This document shows, in pieces, positions 1 to 5,852 of a DNA stretch of 7,895 bases. This DNA comes from Candidatus Heimdallarchaeota archaeon. Lineage in GTDB: Archaea > Asgardarchaeota > Heimdallarchaeia > Heimdallarchaeales > Heimdallarchaeaceae. The position numbers were made by a program, and so were the translations under genes. A model generated the notes under the pieces. That model was given only the letters and a program-made list of their open reading frames with translations. It searched no databases and was not told where the DNA came from. Where the stretch lies: NCBI GenBank assembly GCA_030628305.1, contig DAOVRE010000068.1, positions 1 through 7,895 on the forward strand. Direction: 5' to 3'. Each line of letters begins with the position of its first letter. Position 1 is the stretch's first letter.

Positions 1-83
1 TGATGGATTGCCAAATTCCCTTATAAAGCTATTTTTTTGAAGAAATTTGTTTTTGGTTAATGAATTGACTTATTTGTAAAAAA

Positions 84-232
84 ATCATGCTTCATCTAGA
101 GCAATCAATTTTAGAGTCAATATAGCCTTCATACACACATGCAGTCTGGCTGAAATTTACTGTAACTACTATGTCTCTCGAAAGACTTATCTCCACAAAT
201 TTAGGTGGTCATCATGCTTCCTCTTGAGCAAT
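84..232. repeat. Imperfect direct repeat, 22 bp (84-105 and 211-232)
   Basis: Bases 84-105 and 211-232 match at 20 of 22 positions, beginning with the shared atcatgcttc. The second copy is the extreme 3' end of the winged-helix regulator gene. The first is the equivalent end of the degraded copy. The repeat period is 127 bp, not a multiple of three. A shared gacttat (67-73 and 184-190) downstream of both stops may be a weak continuation of the homology. Confidence 0.65.
85..154 (-). pseudogene. Remnant of a second ACT-like sensor + winged-helix regulator pair
   Basis: Read on the minus strand, 154 to 113 encodes FSQTACVYEGYIDS. It matches the core of the ACT-like protein encoded at 943-1371 (FTQSACVYEGYIDS, bases 1080 to 1039) at 12 of 14 residues. 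At DNA level 31 of 42 bases match, and nine of the eleven changed codons differ only by a silent third base. A few bases further on, in another frame, 105 to 85 encodes IALDEA and a stop, matching the C-terminus IAQEEA-stop of the regulator at 212-928. The order (sensor, then regulator) is that of the intact pair next door. The piece has no start, lacks nearly all of both genes and changes frame between the two parts. I infer an old tandem duplicate that lost its interior. Its first part also lies in frame after the two TGA codons that end the regulator. Confidence 0.6.
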
Positions 233-928
233 TTCTCTTTCTCCCTCAGTTTGTCCAACATCGAATTCTTCTTCATCGAATGACCATTGATCTAACGAAA
301 TTGTAAAAGTAGCATCAGTTGATCCAGGACACTCGATTCTTATCGTCAGATGCTTTGTACTTATTTCCTCTATTTCTGGATGAAGACAGCTTTCTTCAAG
401 AATGTCCATCAAAGCCGCGATATATGTGTTTGAGATTGTATTCAAGCTGTCTTCTTGAAGTTTTATCCCAATCTCACCAAGTTTATAACAGGTTTTTCTT
501 CCATCTTTAAAACTTTCAATCAAATTTGCCTTCTCCATACGCAGAGTATGGTGACGAACTGTGTCATGATGAATCCCCAAGCTCCTAGCAATTTGTGTTT
601 GATGGCAATTTTCACAGTTTAATATATGTGCAAAAACCTTGCGTGCTGTCACATGCTTCAAAACAACAAAAGCTTTCTCAACATCTTTGGTACGTAAATT
701 TCGGGAATAAAAAACTCTCTTACCACCAAATTTCATGGAATTTATCAAACTTGCCTCTTCTAGTTTTCTAAGATGCCAGTTAACAGTTCCATGTGGAGCT
801 GTCAATGCGCTAGATAATTCAAAAAAGTAAACCCCTGGGGTTTCACATACAAGACGATAAATCTCACGGCGCAACGGGTGAAGGAGTAAATTTAATCTTT
901 TTTCTTTTTTCCTACTCCGTTGAACCAA
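212..928 (-). CDS. Double winged-helix DNA-binding transcription regulator
   Basis: This 238-residue protein is a predicted cytoplasmic transcription regulator. Two winged-helix units follow each other. The first spans about residues 13-77, with a recognition-helix stretch near HGTVNWHLRKLE, then a wing ending in GKRVFYS. The second spans about 90-150, with recognition helix near HDTVRHHTLRMEKANLI and wing DGRKTCYKL. Both resemble ArsR/MarR-like archaeal regulators. A CxxC pair (C105, C108) sits in the second unit, so metal or redox sensing is possible but unproven. Residues 190-215 look like beta strands and 218-238 form an acidic tail. The start is TTG at 928: the frame is open upstream to about 982 but offers no ATG or GTG, and an aaggggcc ribosome site (936-943) lies 7 bases before it, over the stop of the preceding gene. 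It is probably co-transcribed and translationally coupled with that gene, whose product may be its sensor partner. Targets are unknown; the divergent transporter is an obvious candidate. Confidence 0.85.
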   Translation of the reverse strand: MVQRSRKKEKRLNLLLHPLRREIYRLVCETPGVYFFELSSALTAPHGTVNWHLRKLEEASLINSMKFGGKRVFYSRNLRTKDVEKAFVVLKHVTARKVFAHILNCENCHQTQIARSLGIHHDTVRHHTLRMEKANLIESFKDGRKTCYKLGEIGIKLQEDSLNTISNTYIAALMDILEESCLHPEIEEISTKHLTIRIECPGSTDATFTISLDQWSFDEEEFDVGQTEGEREIAQEEA

Positions 929-942
929 TAAGGTTGGCCCCT

Positions 943-1371
943 TTATACTGTTAGTGTATCTACCTCGACACTCGAAACGCCTTCAATTCTTTCAAGCTCA
1001 TCTTTGATCTGATCAATACTGACTTCTTTAAGTTCATCAGAATCTATGTAACCCTCGTAAACGCATGCAGACTGGGTAAAACATAAACCTGTGCTATAAA
1101 GCGTCTTAATGCCGAGTCTGATGAAAATAGAGCCCATTTTACGAAGGAAATCAGGAGAAAGTTTCCCAATATTGATGTTAATCTTCGCGACTTCATTTGT
1201 ACTTGTTGGAATTATTCTAATTATTCGAGTGTTGGGAGCTAAAATCAAGACAGCATAAGTCTTGCCATCGGGTTTTAGAGCTGATAAAAATTCCTCGGGT
1301 AGTTCAATCGGCTTTTCAGCCTCTAATTTGACCATCTTAGCAATTGTTACGGACTGCTTTTCACTGCTCAT
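943..1371 (-). CDS. ACT-like small-molecule sensor protein with possible AbrB-like N-terminus
   Basis: This 142-residue protein is probably a regulatory ligand-binding protein. Residues 60-141 show the beta-alpha-beta-beta-alpha-beta pattern of an ACT/ferredoxin-like domain: strand VAKININIG, helix SPDFLRKMGSIFIRLG, strands around the motif GLCFTQSACVYEGYID (95-110), helix SIDQIKDELERIEG, strand VSSVEVDTL. ACT domains usually bind amino acids or related small molecules in dimers; the ligand here is unknown, and C97 and C103 could matter. Residues 20-57 (IELPEEFLSALKPDGK and the following strands) resemble the swapped-hairpin fold of AbrB/SpoVT proteins, an uncertain reading. The start is ATG at 1371, with ggag at 1382-1385 ten bases upstream. 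It is the first gene of a two-gene unit with the winged-helix regulator. A piece of a second copy survives at 113-154, with its protein sequence held by mostly silent changes, so this motif is under strong constraint. The fold is assigned by eye only. Confidence 0.75.
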   Translation of the reverse strand: MSSEKQSVTIAKMVKLEAEKPIELPEEFLSALKPDGKTYAVLILAPNTRIIRIIPTSTNEVAKININIGKLSPDFLRKMGSIFIRLGIKTLYSTGLCFTQSACVYEGYIDSDELKEVSIDQIKDELERIEGVSSVEVDTLTV

Positions 1372-1423
1372 TTTTCTAATTCTCCATCTGTTCTATTGAT
1401 AATTATTTTATGTTACTACAGTA

Positions 1424-1458
1424 TTAAATACTTTATGCCTTTCTTAAATACTTTACGC
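1424..1458 (-). promoter_or_regulatory. Twin 15-bp repeats over the sensor-regulator promoter
   Basis: Bases 1424-1438 (ttaaatactttatgc) and 1444-1458 (ttaaatactttacgc) are identical but for one base and start exactly 20 bp apart, two helical turns. On the minus strand each reads as a purine-rich element followed by tatttaa, an archaeal BRE/TATA-like arrangement. The proximal copy would place transcription start near 1400, about 29 bases before the ATG at 1371. A weaker third match may sit around 1466-1479. The arrangement suits a regulator bound to one DNA face and blocking or recruiting the basal factors. The winged-helix protein of the same operon is the first suspect. Confidence 0.5.
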
Positions 1459-1621
1459 TACTTCTCGTATACTTCAAGGTATTTTTTCTAATAATTAAGC
1501 ATTTCACCTATGAACTATGTCGATTTTCGTTTAAGTACTCTCAGTTGGTGTTTTTATTCCAAGTTAATTTTGCTACTCACTTTAATCAATAACTAAAAGC
1601 TAAATCTGAAAATTTCAGCAA

Positions 1622-1675
1622 AAATTTTAATAACAAGACTGACACACTTCGATTATCAATTAAGGAATAATGAAT
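1622..1675 (+). promoter_or_regulatory. Putative promoter and ribosome site of the MFS transporter
   Basis: An AT-rich TATA-like element (aaattttaataa, about 1622-1633) would start transcription near 1650. The ribosome site aagga (1662-1666) follows. It is 3 bases from the ATG at 1670 and 9 from the ATG at 1676, which favours the latter. Confidence 0.4.
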
Positions 1676-3265
1676 ATGAGCAACAAATCATCAAATAAAT
1701 TGGATGGTACTCTGGACAAAACAAATGATAGCGATGATTTATACACTCAAAAGAGACCTACTCTTTCTTTTATTGGAATTTTAATCTCAACTTTTTTCCT
1801 CAGAGTCGCATTTGGCAGCACAACTGTATTAATGCCAATTTACATCTTTCTTCATCTTCAAATGGAGGGTTGGGAAGCAAATCTGTCAATAATATTCGTT
1901 GAAATAACTTATGCTATTGCTGTGATCATCAGTTCGGGGTATTTTGGGTTTAGATCTGATGTATCTGATGCAAAACGGTGGATTCTACTAGGAACAGCTG
2001 CCGGAGGATTAATATTAATTGGTTATGGAATTTGTGCCCTCAATTGGCAAGGATGGATAGGTATAATCCCCTTGGCTAATGGTTTGATGATCTTTGGAAT
2101 GAGTTTATTCCATTTTTTGCATGGTTTAGCAGGTTCTATCAAGGTGAATGCTTCTTATGGCTATATATCCAGATTTTCAGTTTATGAAACAAGAGCTACT
2201 AAAATGGGTCTATACAATGTAGCTGTTTCTGGAGGTAGATCTGCAGGTGTTCTTTTAGCAGGTGTTCTTTACAATTCCATAGTTGGCGTTAATGAGCTCA
2301 TTAGGCTCGGGGGAATCAATCTTTTTGCTAAAATTAATGAACTTAGTCTAAGTGCAAGAAACGTTATTACTTATTGGATGCCAAACAATCCCCAAAGACT
2401 TGCCTATCTTTATCTCTTATTTGCTTTTGCCATAATAATCTCTGCAGTTGTTGTTTTTCTCATGATTGATAAAACCAAACCTGTTCTTGAACATGAAGAG
2501 TACAGTGTTAAACAAGAGCTGTTAATGTCATGGAAACTCATGATTGATAAGAGCAGAAGAGGAATAGTTTTGCCTCTGTTGGGAACAGCTGCAATAATTG
2601 GTATTCTGAACAACTGGGGTTTCTTAATTTTGTCAATTGAATCAAGTCCTGCAGATGCTGGTTTAACTACGGTTGTATTTACTTTGACTATGGGACTGCC
2701 TATGGTCTTTTGGGGCTGGATAGCTGATAAGATAGGACGTCGGAAAGCTCTTTCAATAGGCGTTGCTGGTTTACTAATGATGGCAGTTGTTATTGGCATT
2801 GCCTTTTTTGGAAATTTCATGACAGGAGGACAACCTTGGTATGACCCCACGTCAGAATTTGATCCAAATGGTTTTACGAGTAACTGGTGGATTCTTATAT
2901 TATTAGTAGTCTCACTCATCCTAGGTTCAGCGTATTTTCCCGCAATAAGTGGTCGCTTAGGAGATAGCAGTTCAATTGGAATGGATGAAGAAAGACATGG
3001 ATCTACTATGAGTATCCAACAGACAATTATTTCAGTAAGTGAAATAATTGGGATAATTTTAGGTGGTATAGCATTGATGATTGTGTTTGCACTTTCTGAT
3101 AGAACAGATAATTTTGCATATAATCTCATTGGTCTGTTAATTCCGATTGTGTTGTTGCTTATCTTTACTACAATTGCTTCCTTCTTATGGCCTGAAGAAG
3201 AGGAATTTATAGATACATCTAAAGTGAGAAGAAAAGATAAAGAAGCTGAACCTGAGGAAGCATGA
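1676..3265 (+). CDS. MFS-family membrane transporter, 12 predicted helices
   Basis: This 529-residue (from ATG 1676) inner-membrane transporter belongs to the major facilitator superfamily; its substrate cannot be read from the sequence. Twelve hydrophobic segments follow a hydrophilic N-terminus of about 30 residues, split six and six by a cytoplasmic linker near 265-296. The signature motif A is clear between helices 8 and 9 (GWIADKIGRRK, about 347-357). The equivalent between helices 2 and 3 (GYFGFRSDVSDAKR, about 88-101) is degenerate. The loops after helix 5 (about 203-240) and helix 9 (about 378-402, with PWYDPTSEFDPNGF) are unusually long and would face outward if the N-terminus is cytoplasmic. 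The C-terminal 25 residues are charged. The ribosome-site spacing favours this start over the ATG six bases upstream. It is divergent from the sensor-regulator pair, so it may be regulated by that pair and move the sensed compound; this is inference. Confidence 0.85.
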   Translation: MSNKSSNKLDGTLDKTNDSDDLYTQKRPTLSFIGILISTFFLRVAFGSTTVLMPIYIFLHLQMEGWEANLSIIFVEITYAIAVIISSGYFGFRSDVSDAKRWILLGTAAGGLILIGYGICALNWQGWIGIIPLANGLMIFGMSLFHFLHGLAGSIKVNASYGYISRFSVYETRATKMGLYNVAVSGGRSAGVLLAGVLYNSIVGVNELIRLGGINLFAKINELSLSARNVITYWMPNNPQRLAYLYLLFAFAIIISAVVVFLMIDKTKPVLEHEEYSVKQELLMSWKLMIDKSRRGIVLPLLGTAAIIGILNNWGFLILSIESSPADAGLTTVVFTLTMGLPMVFWGWIADKIGRRKALSIGVAGLLMMAVVIGIAFFGNFMTGGQPWYDPTSEFDPNGFTSNWWILILLVVSLILGSAYFPAISGRLGDSSSIGMDEERHGSTMSIQQTIISVSEIIGIILGGIALMIVFALSDRTDNFAYNLIGLLIPIVLLLIFTTIASFLWPEEEEFIDTSKVRRKDKEAEPEEA

Positions 3266-3292
3266 AGTTACCAGAAACTAGTAAATTAACAC

Positions 3293-3333
3293 AAAAATTG
3301 AGCGCAAAAAAACGCTCTAACCATCAATTTTTT
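3293..3333 (+). terminator. Hairpin with T-tract after the transporter gene
   Basis: An outer stem pairs aaaaattg (3293-3300) with caattttt (3325-3332). Inside it agcg (3301-3304) pairs with cgct (3313-3316) around an A-rich loop, and the T-run ends at 3333. This sits 28 bases after the transporter stop. Archaeal termination relies mainly on T-tracts, so the hairpin may be secondary. The same T/A-rich stretch lies about 30 bases before the next ATG and could double as its TATA element. Confidence 0.5.
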
Positions 3334-3361
3334 AACCACATGTAAATATCTTCATCAAACA

Positions 3362-4234
3362 ATGAAAAACAAAACACTTTTTCTTAATCAGATGTCCTTT
3401 GATACATCAATTATAGATTCTGACACGACCGTGATTCTAGGTTTTACAGGCTATGGTTCAGTGGGGAACACTGTCCTAAATCATCTTGTCGAAGAAACTG
3501 ATGTTGTCTCTGTTGGTTTTTGGGGAACAATGAGTTGGTTTCATAAGTCTAACATAGAAACTCCAATTACTGTTTACTCTATGAACTCAGATTCAAGTGA
3601 CAAGAAAGAAAAAGTTGTATTGGTAGCTTCGCGTTTACCGATTCCTGTAGTTGGTTATGATGCTTTACCAGATGCATTCTGGAAGTGGTTAGCACAGGAA
3701 ATTCTATCTTGGAATGCTAAGAGATACATTATAATTGGTGGGTTGAGGGAAGATGTTAGAGACACTACTGATGATTCTTGGATAGCTTTAGTTCCTACCA
3801 ATAAATATACAGAAGTTTATGGGACAAAAAGAACCTTCAGAGATGATTTATCAATCAGAGGACCAATAAGTTTTCTCCTCACAGAAGGTACAGCATATAA
3901 TGTGCCAGTATTAGCTGTTCTGTCCTATTGTAATACTTTTGACATCGATTATGATGCAGCATTAATGGCTCTAAAGGAAGTAGAAACTCACATTAATAGC
4001 GACTTTCACTCAAGTAAAATTACTGAGTTTGATACTTCGTTTCTTGAAACCCAAATAGAATTCTACCAAGATACAGAAGAAAACGATTTCGAAGATTTCG
4101 ACGATTTTGAGAACGAAGAAGATTTTGAAAATGATGCAAAAGAAGGTAATTCGAATAATGATTACTCTTTTGATTCTAAATCAGTTTCTGGAAAATACCG
4201 AAATAACAAAGATGATTTAGATAGATACAAATAA
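3362..4234 (+). CDS. PAC2-family protein (proteasome-assembly-chaperone-like) with acidic tail
   Basis: This 290-residue cytoplasmic protein's residues 20-230 carry the PAC2-family pattern: a glycine-rich strand-turn-helix GFTGYGSVGNTVLNHLVEE (27-45), the block LSWNAKRYIIIGGLRE (115-130) and GPISFLL (167-173). In archaea, members such as PbaA and PbaB are related to the PAC1-PAC2 chaperones of 20S proteasome assembly, but many PAC2 proteins have no assigned role, so the function here is by family only. About 50 extra residues follow, starting with a low-complexity Asp/Glu/Phe/Asn stretch (238-258). The C-terminus is RYK, with tyrosine second from last as in proteasome-docking HbYX tails but lacking the hydrophobic residue before it. 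No ribosome site is seen before ATG 3362; the TATA-like stretch 30 bases upstream suggests a leaderless message. No proteasome gene is in view. Its stop lies 4 bases from that of the convergent oxidoreductase gene. Confidence 0.85.
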   Translation: MKNKTLFLNQMSFDTSIIDSDTTVILGFTGYGSVGNTVLNHLVEETDVVSVGFWGTMSWFHKSNIETPITVYSMNSDSSDKKEKVVLVASRLPIPVVGYDALPDAFWKWLAQEILSWNAKRYIIIGGLREDVRDTTDDSWIALVPTNKYTEVYGTKRTFRDDLSIRGPISFLLTEGTAYNVPVLAVLSYCNTFDIDYDAALMALKEVETHINSDFHSSKITEFDTSFLETQIEFYQDTEENDFEDFDDFENEEDFENDAKEGNSNNDYSFDSKSVSGKYRNNKDDLDRYK

Positions 4235-4238
4235 GAGC

Positions 4239-5153
4239 TTAGGGTTTGATTTCTGAAAACTCTTTTATTTTTATCATTTTTATAGCATTTACTGGACAAA
4301 TTGATTCACAAATTCCACACGCTTTGCAGTATGCTTTGTTTACAATTACAACATTATTTTTTCGGTGGATGGTCCCTTCAGGACAATGAAATACACACTT
4401 AAGACATTTTATACAAAGTTCTGGGTCTATATCTGCCTTGATGTAACTCCACGTACCTGTTATCCGTGTGATCGCAGATCCTGGTCCAATTAACTGTCCA
4501 GTTGGAACTGTGGTTTTTGGCAAGATAGTTCCAATAGGTAGCTCTTCTACAGATGGTAACCATGGTTGTAATTTAGAGTAATTTCTTCCTCCATGTGATT
4601 TGCCAAATTGTGTTTCTTCATATCCTCTACGAGCTGCTTCGACATTTCTCTTTGCTTGTTTTTCACCCAATTTTGCTCCAAATACAGACAGAATACCCTT
4701 CTCTAATTCTTCCATTCCAACTAATTTTGTGCTCCTAATTAAAGAACCTAATATGGCACTATTAGCAAATGGCTGCCCTAGAGTTTCTTTAGCGATACTT
4801 GTTGCATCTACAACCCCAAGTTTAATCACCTTAGATAACGTTATCTCCTCAGGTTTTTTTGTTGTATTGATAATTCCGATTCCGTCTGGCTTTAGACCTT
4901 TTGCGACATCTTTCAACTCAATTAGAGAATTATCTAAAACAACAATTGTATCAGGTTCGTAGATTTGTGACTTTCTGTAGATCTTCTTAGTGTTGATTCG
5001 AGCAAACGCTAAAACCAATGCTCCTCTTCTCTCTGCACTAAAAGATGGAAAGGATACTGCATTCTTTCCTGCATAAAAAGCAGCCTTAGCAAGTGCTCTT
5101 GAAGCCATAACTGCACCTGTACCGCCTCTACCATGGAATCGAATCTCGTGCAT
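4239..5153 (-). CDS. porG: 2-oxoacid:ferredoxin oxidoreductase, fused gamma-delta subunit
   Basis: This 304-residue cytoplasmic protein fuses two subunits of the pyruvate/2-oxoacid:ferredoxin oxidoreductase family, which converts a 2-oxoacid, CoA and oxidised ferredoxin to acyl-CoA, CO2 and reduced ferredoxin. Residues 1-182 are the gamma domain, opening with HGRGGTGAV (7-15) and including SFPSFSAERRGA and QPFANSAILG. Residues 205-300 are the delta domain: the typical lead-in ITGTWSYIKADID, then two complete 4Fe-4S motifs with Cys247, 250, 253, 257 and Cys276, 279, 282, 286. All eight ligands are present. The start is ATG 5153, probably with its own TATA element (taatataa, 5184-5191) and a leader under 15 bases. 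The thiamine-binding beta and the alpha subunit, normally adjacent, are absent: the next gene downstream is on the other strand. They must be elsewhere, or this subunit serves a different alpha-beta pair. Pyruvate, ketoisovalerate or another 2-oxoacid as substrate cannot be decided from this subunit. Confidence 0.9.
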   Translation of the reverse strand: MHEIRFHGRGGTGAVMASRALAKAAFYAGKNAVSFPSFSAERRGALVLAFARINTKKIYRKSQIYEPDTIVVLDNSLIELKDVAKGLKPDGIGIINTTKKPEEITLSKVIKLGVVDATSIAKETLGQPFANSAILGSLIRSTKLVGMEELEKGILSVFGAKLGEKQAKRNVEAARRGYEETQFGKSHGGRNYSKLQPWLPSVEELPIGTILPKTTVPTGQLIGPGSAITRITGTWSYIKADIDPELCIKCLKCVFHCPEGTIHRKNNVVIVNKAYCKACGICESICPVNAIKMIKIKEFSEIKP

Positions 5154-5183
5154 AGAGTGTCACTCAAGATGATTGGGGATAGG

Positions 5184-5207
5184 TAATATAAAAAAAATAC
5201 TATATGC
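5184..5207 (-). promoter_or_regulatory. Putative promoter of the gamma-delta oxidoreductase gene
   Basis: On the minus strand, ttatatta (5191-5184) predicts a start near 5162, close to the ATG at 5153. A second element, catatagta (about 5206-5198), would start near 5177. The gagtga just before the ATG (about 5163-5158) partly matches an archaeal ribosome site, though it is close to the ATG. The 57-base gap to the upstream gene means read-through from that gene is also possible. Confidence 0.35.
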
Positions 5208-5210
5208 TTG

Positions 5211-5765
5211 TTACTTATTTTTTTCTTTAGAAAAATTTGCTGATTTCAACCAGTTGTTAAATTCCATAGCTAAAGAGTTTTCTCCTTCCCCATTGTTTCT
5301 TTTTCTAGTTTTTTCTATTATACGTTGTCTATCTTGAAAAATAGGTATTACTTTAGTAAAGTCGACTGCATAAAGATCAAAAAGAAACTTGATGGGTTGA
5401 AAATAGGATCCCAAGAATTGTTCAAAATCATCGAAGTTTACGATAAGTTCTTTGTATAATTCTCTTGAGACTACAAAATTGACTATTGTTACTGTTTCAT
5501 GCTTCAAGCGAGAATCTCTTGCATTTAAGTTTTTCAAGTTCAAAGCATAAGCAAAAAGAAAAGTGTTATTATTAATTTTTGAGGAAGCTAAACCTTTGAT
5601 TTTTTGATTTTGCATCATTCCCATCAATGTAGGATAATTTGTCAACGTAACCTCTAGATTAGGATTATCAAGACTGGATGCAAATAACTCAAAACCACTG
5701 TCGGCAAAATAAACAATGGCATAACCTTCAAGTTCCTGTTTATTTTCGTCTAGTATTGTAGTCAA
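5211..5765 (-). CDS. Unrecognised 184-residue protein, possible longin/roadblock-like fold
   Basis: I do not recognise this family. The N-terminal 135 residues alternate as two strands (EGYAIVYFADSG, FELFASS), a short helix (PTLMGMMQNQ), two long strands (NNTFLFAYALNLKN and ETVTIVNFVVS) and a long helix (RELYKELIVNFDDFEQFLGS and on to about 132). This order is reminiscent of the small alpha/beta longin or roadblock folds common in archaeal GTPase-associated proteins, but no diagnostic motif supports that. A charged tail (145-184) follows. There is no signal peptide or membrane segment. The start is TTG at 5765: the frame is closed by TGA ten bases upstream and the next methionine is residue 48. 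It is divergent from the HEAT-repeat gene across a shared TATA box and lies 57 bases upstream of the oxidoreductase gene on the same strand, so it may be partly co-transcribed with that gene. Confidence 0.7.
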   Translation of the reverse strand: MTTILDENKQELEGYAIVYFADSGFELFASSLDNPNLEVTLTNYPTLMGMMQNQKIKGLASSKINNNTFLFAYALNLKNLNARDSRLKHETVTIVNFVVSRELYKELIVNFDDFEQFLGSYFQPIKFLFDLYAVDFTKVIPIFQDRQRIIEKTRKRNNGEGENSLAMEFNNWLKSANFSKEKNK

Positions 5766-5787
5766 CTGTCTTCATAATATCTCTTCA

Positions 5788-5802
5788 TAATCTTATAAAA
5801 AC
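5788..5802. promoter_or_regulatory. Near-symmetric TATA box shared by two divergent genes
   Basis: The only good TATA element between the divergent genes at 5765 (minus) and 5853 (plus) is cttataaaa (5792-5800), which reads ttttataag on the other strand. About 25 bases to the right gives a plus start near 5823 and a 30-base leader to ATG 5853. About 25 to the left gives a minus start near 5771, nearly leaderless before TTG 5765. One symmetric element could therefore serve both genes. Confidence 0.45.
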
Positions 5803-5852
5803 CTCAAAAATTGAGCAACCTTAAAAGAAGGAAGGTATTTACTAGAACTACA

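Noticed and set aside
1..83. TATA-like cttataaag (20-28) as a promoter
   Set aside because: No coding start follows on either strand within the window. The stretch is AT-rich, and one match is expected by chance.
105..108. Insertion sequence or phage attachment site behind the 22-bp direct repeat
   Set aside because: The repeat is the coding 3' end of the regulator, the interval holds sensor-gene homology, and no transposase or integrase is near.
209..214. TGA TGA as selenocysteine or programmed read-through
   Set aside because: Two consecutive TGA codons and a later frame change to the IALDEA-stop tail fit decay of a duplicate better. No recoding signal is apparent.
2410..3129. Long open frame (239 codons) antisense to the transporter
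   Set aside because: It lies wholly inside the MFS gene on the other strand. Its translation has no domain pattern and follows from codon use of the real gene.
4600..4962. 120-codon open frame antisense to the oxidoreductase gene
   Set aside because: The opposite strand encodes a clear gamma domain. This frame has no motif or ribosome site and is a shadow.
5811..5852. TTG start extending the HEAT-repeat protein by 14 residues
   Set aside because: It falls about 11 bases past the TATA box, upstream of the expected transcription start. ATG 5853 has a normal leader.
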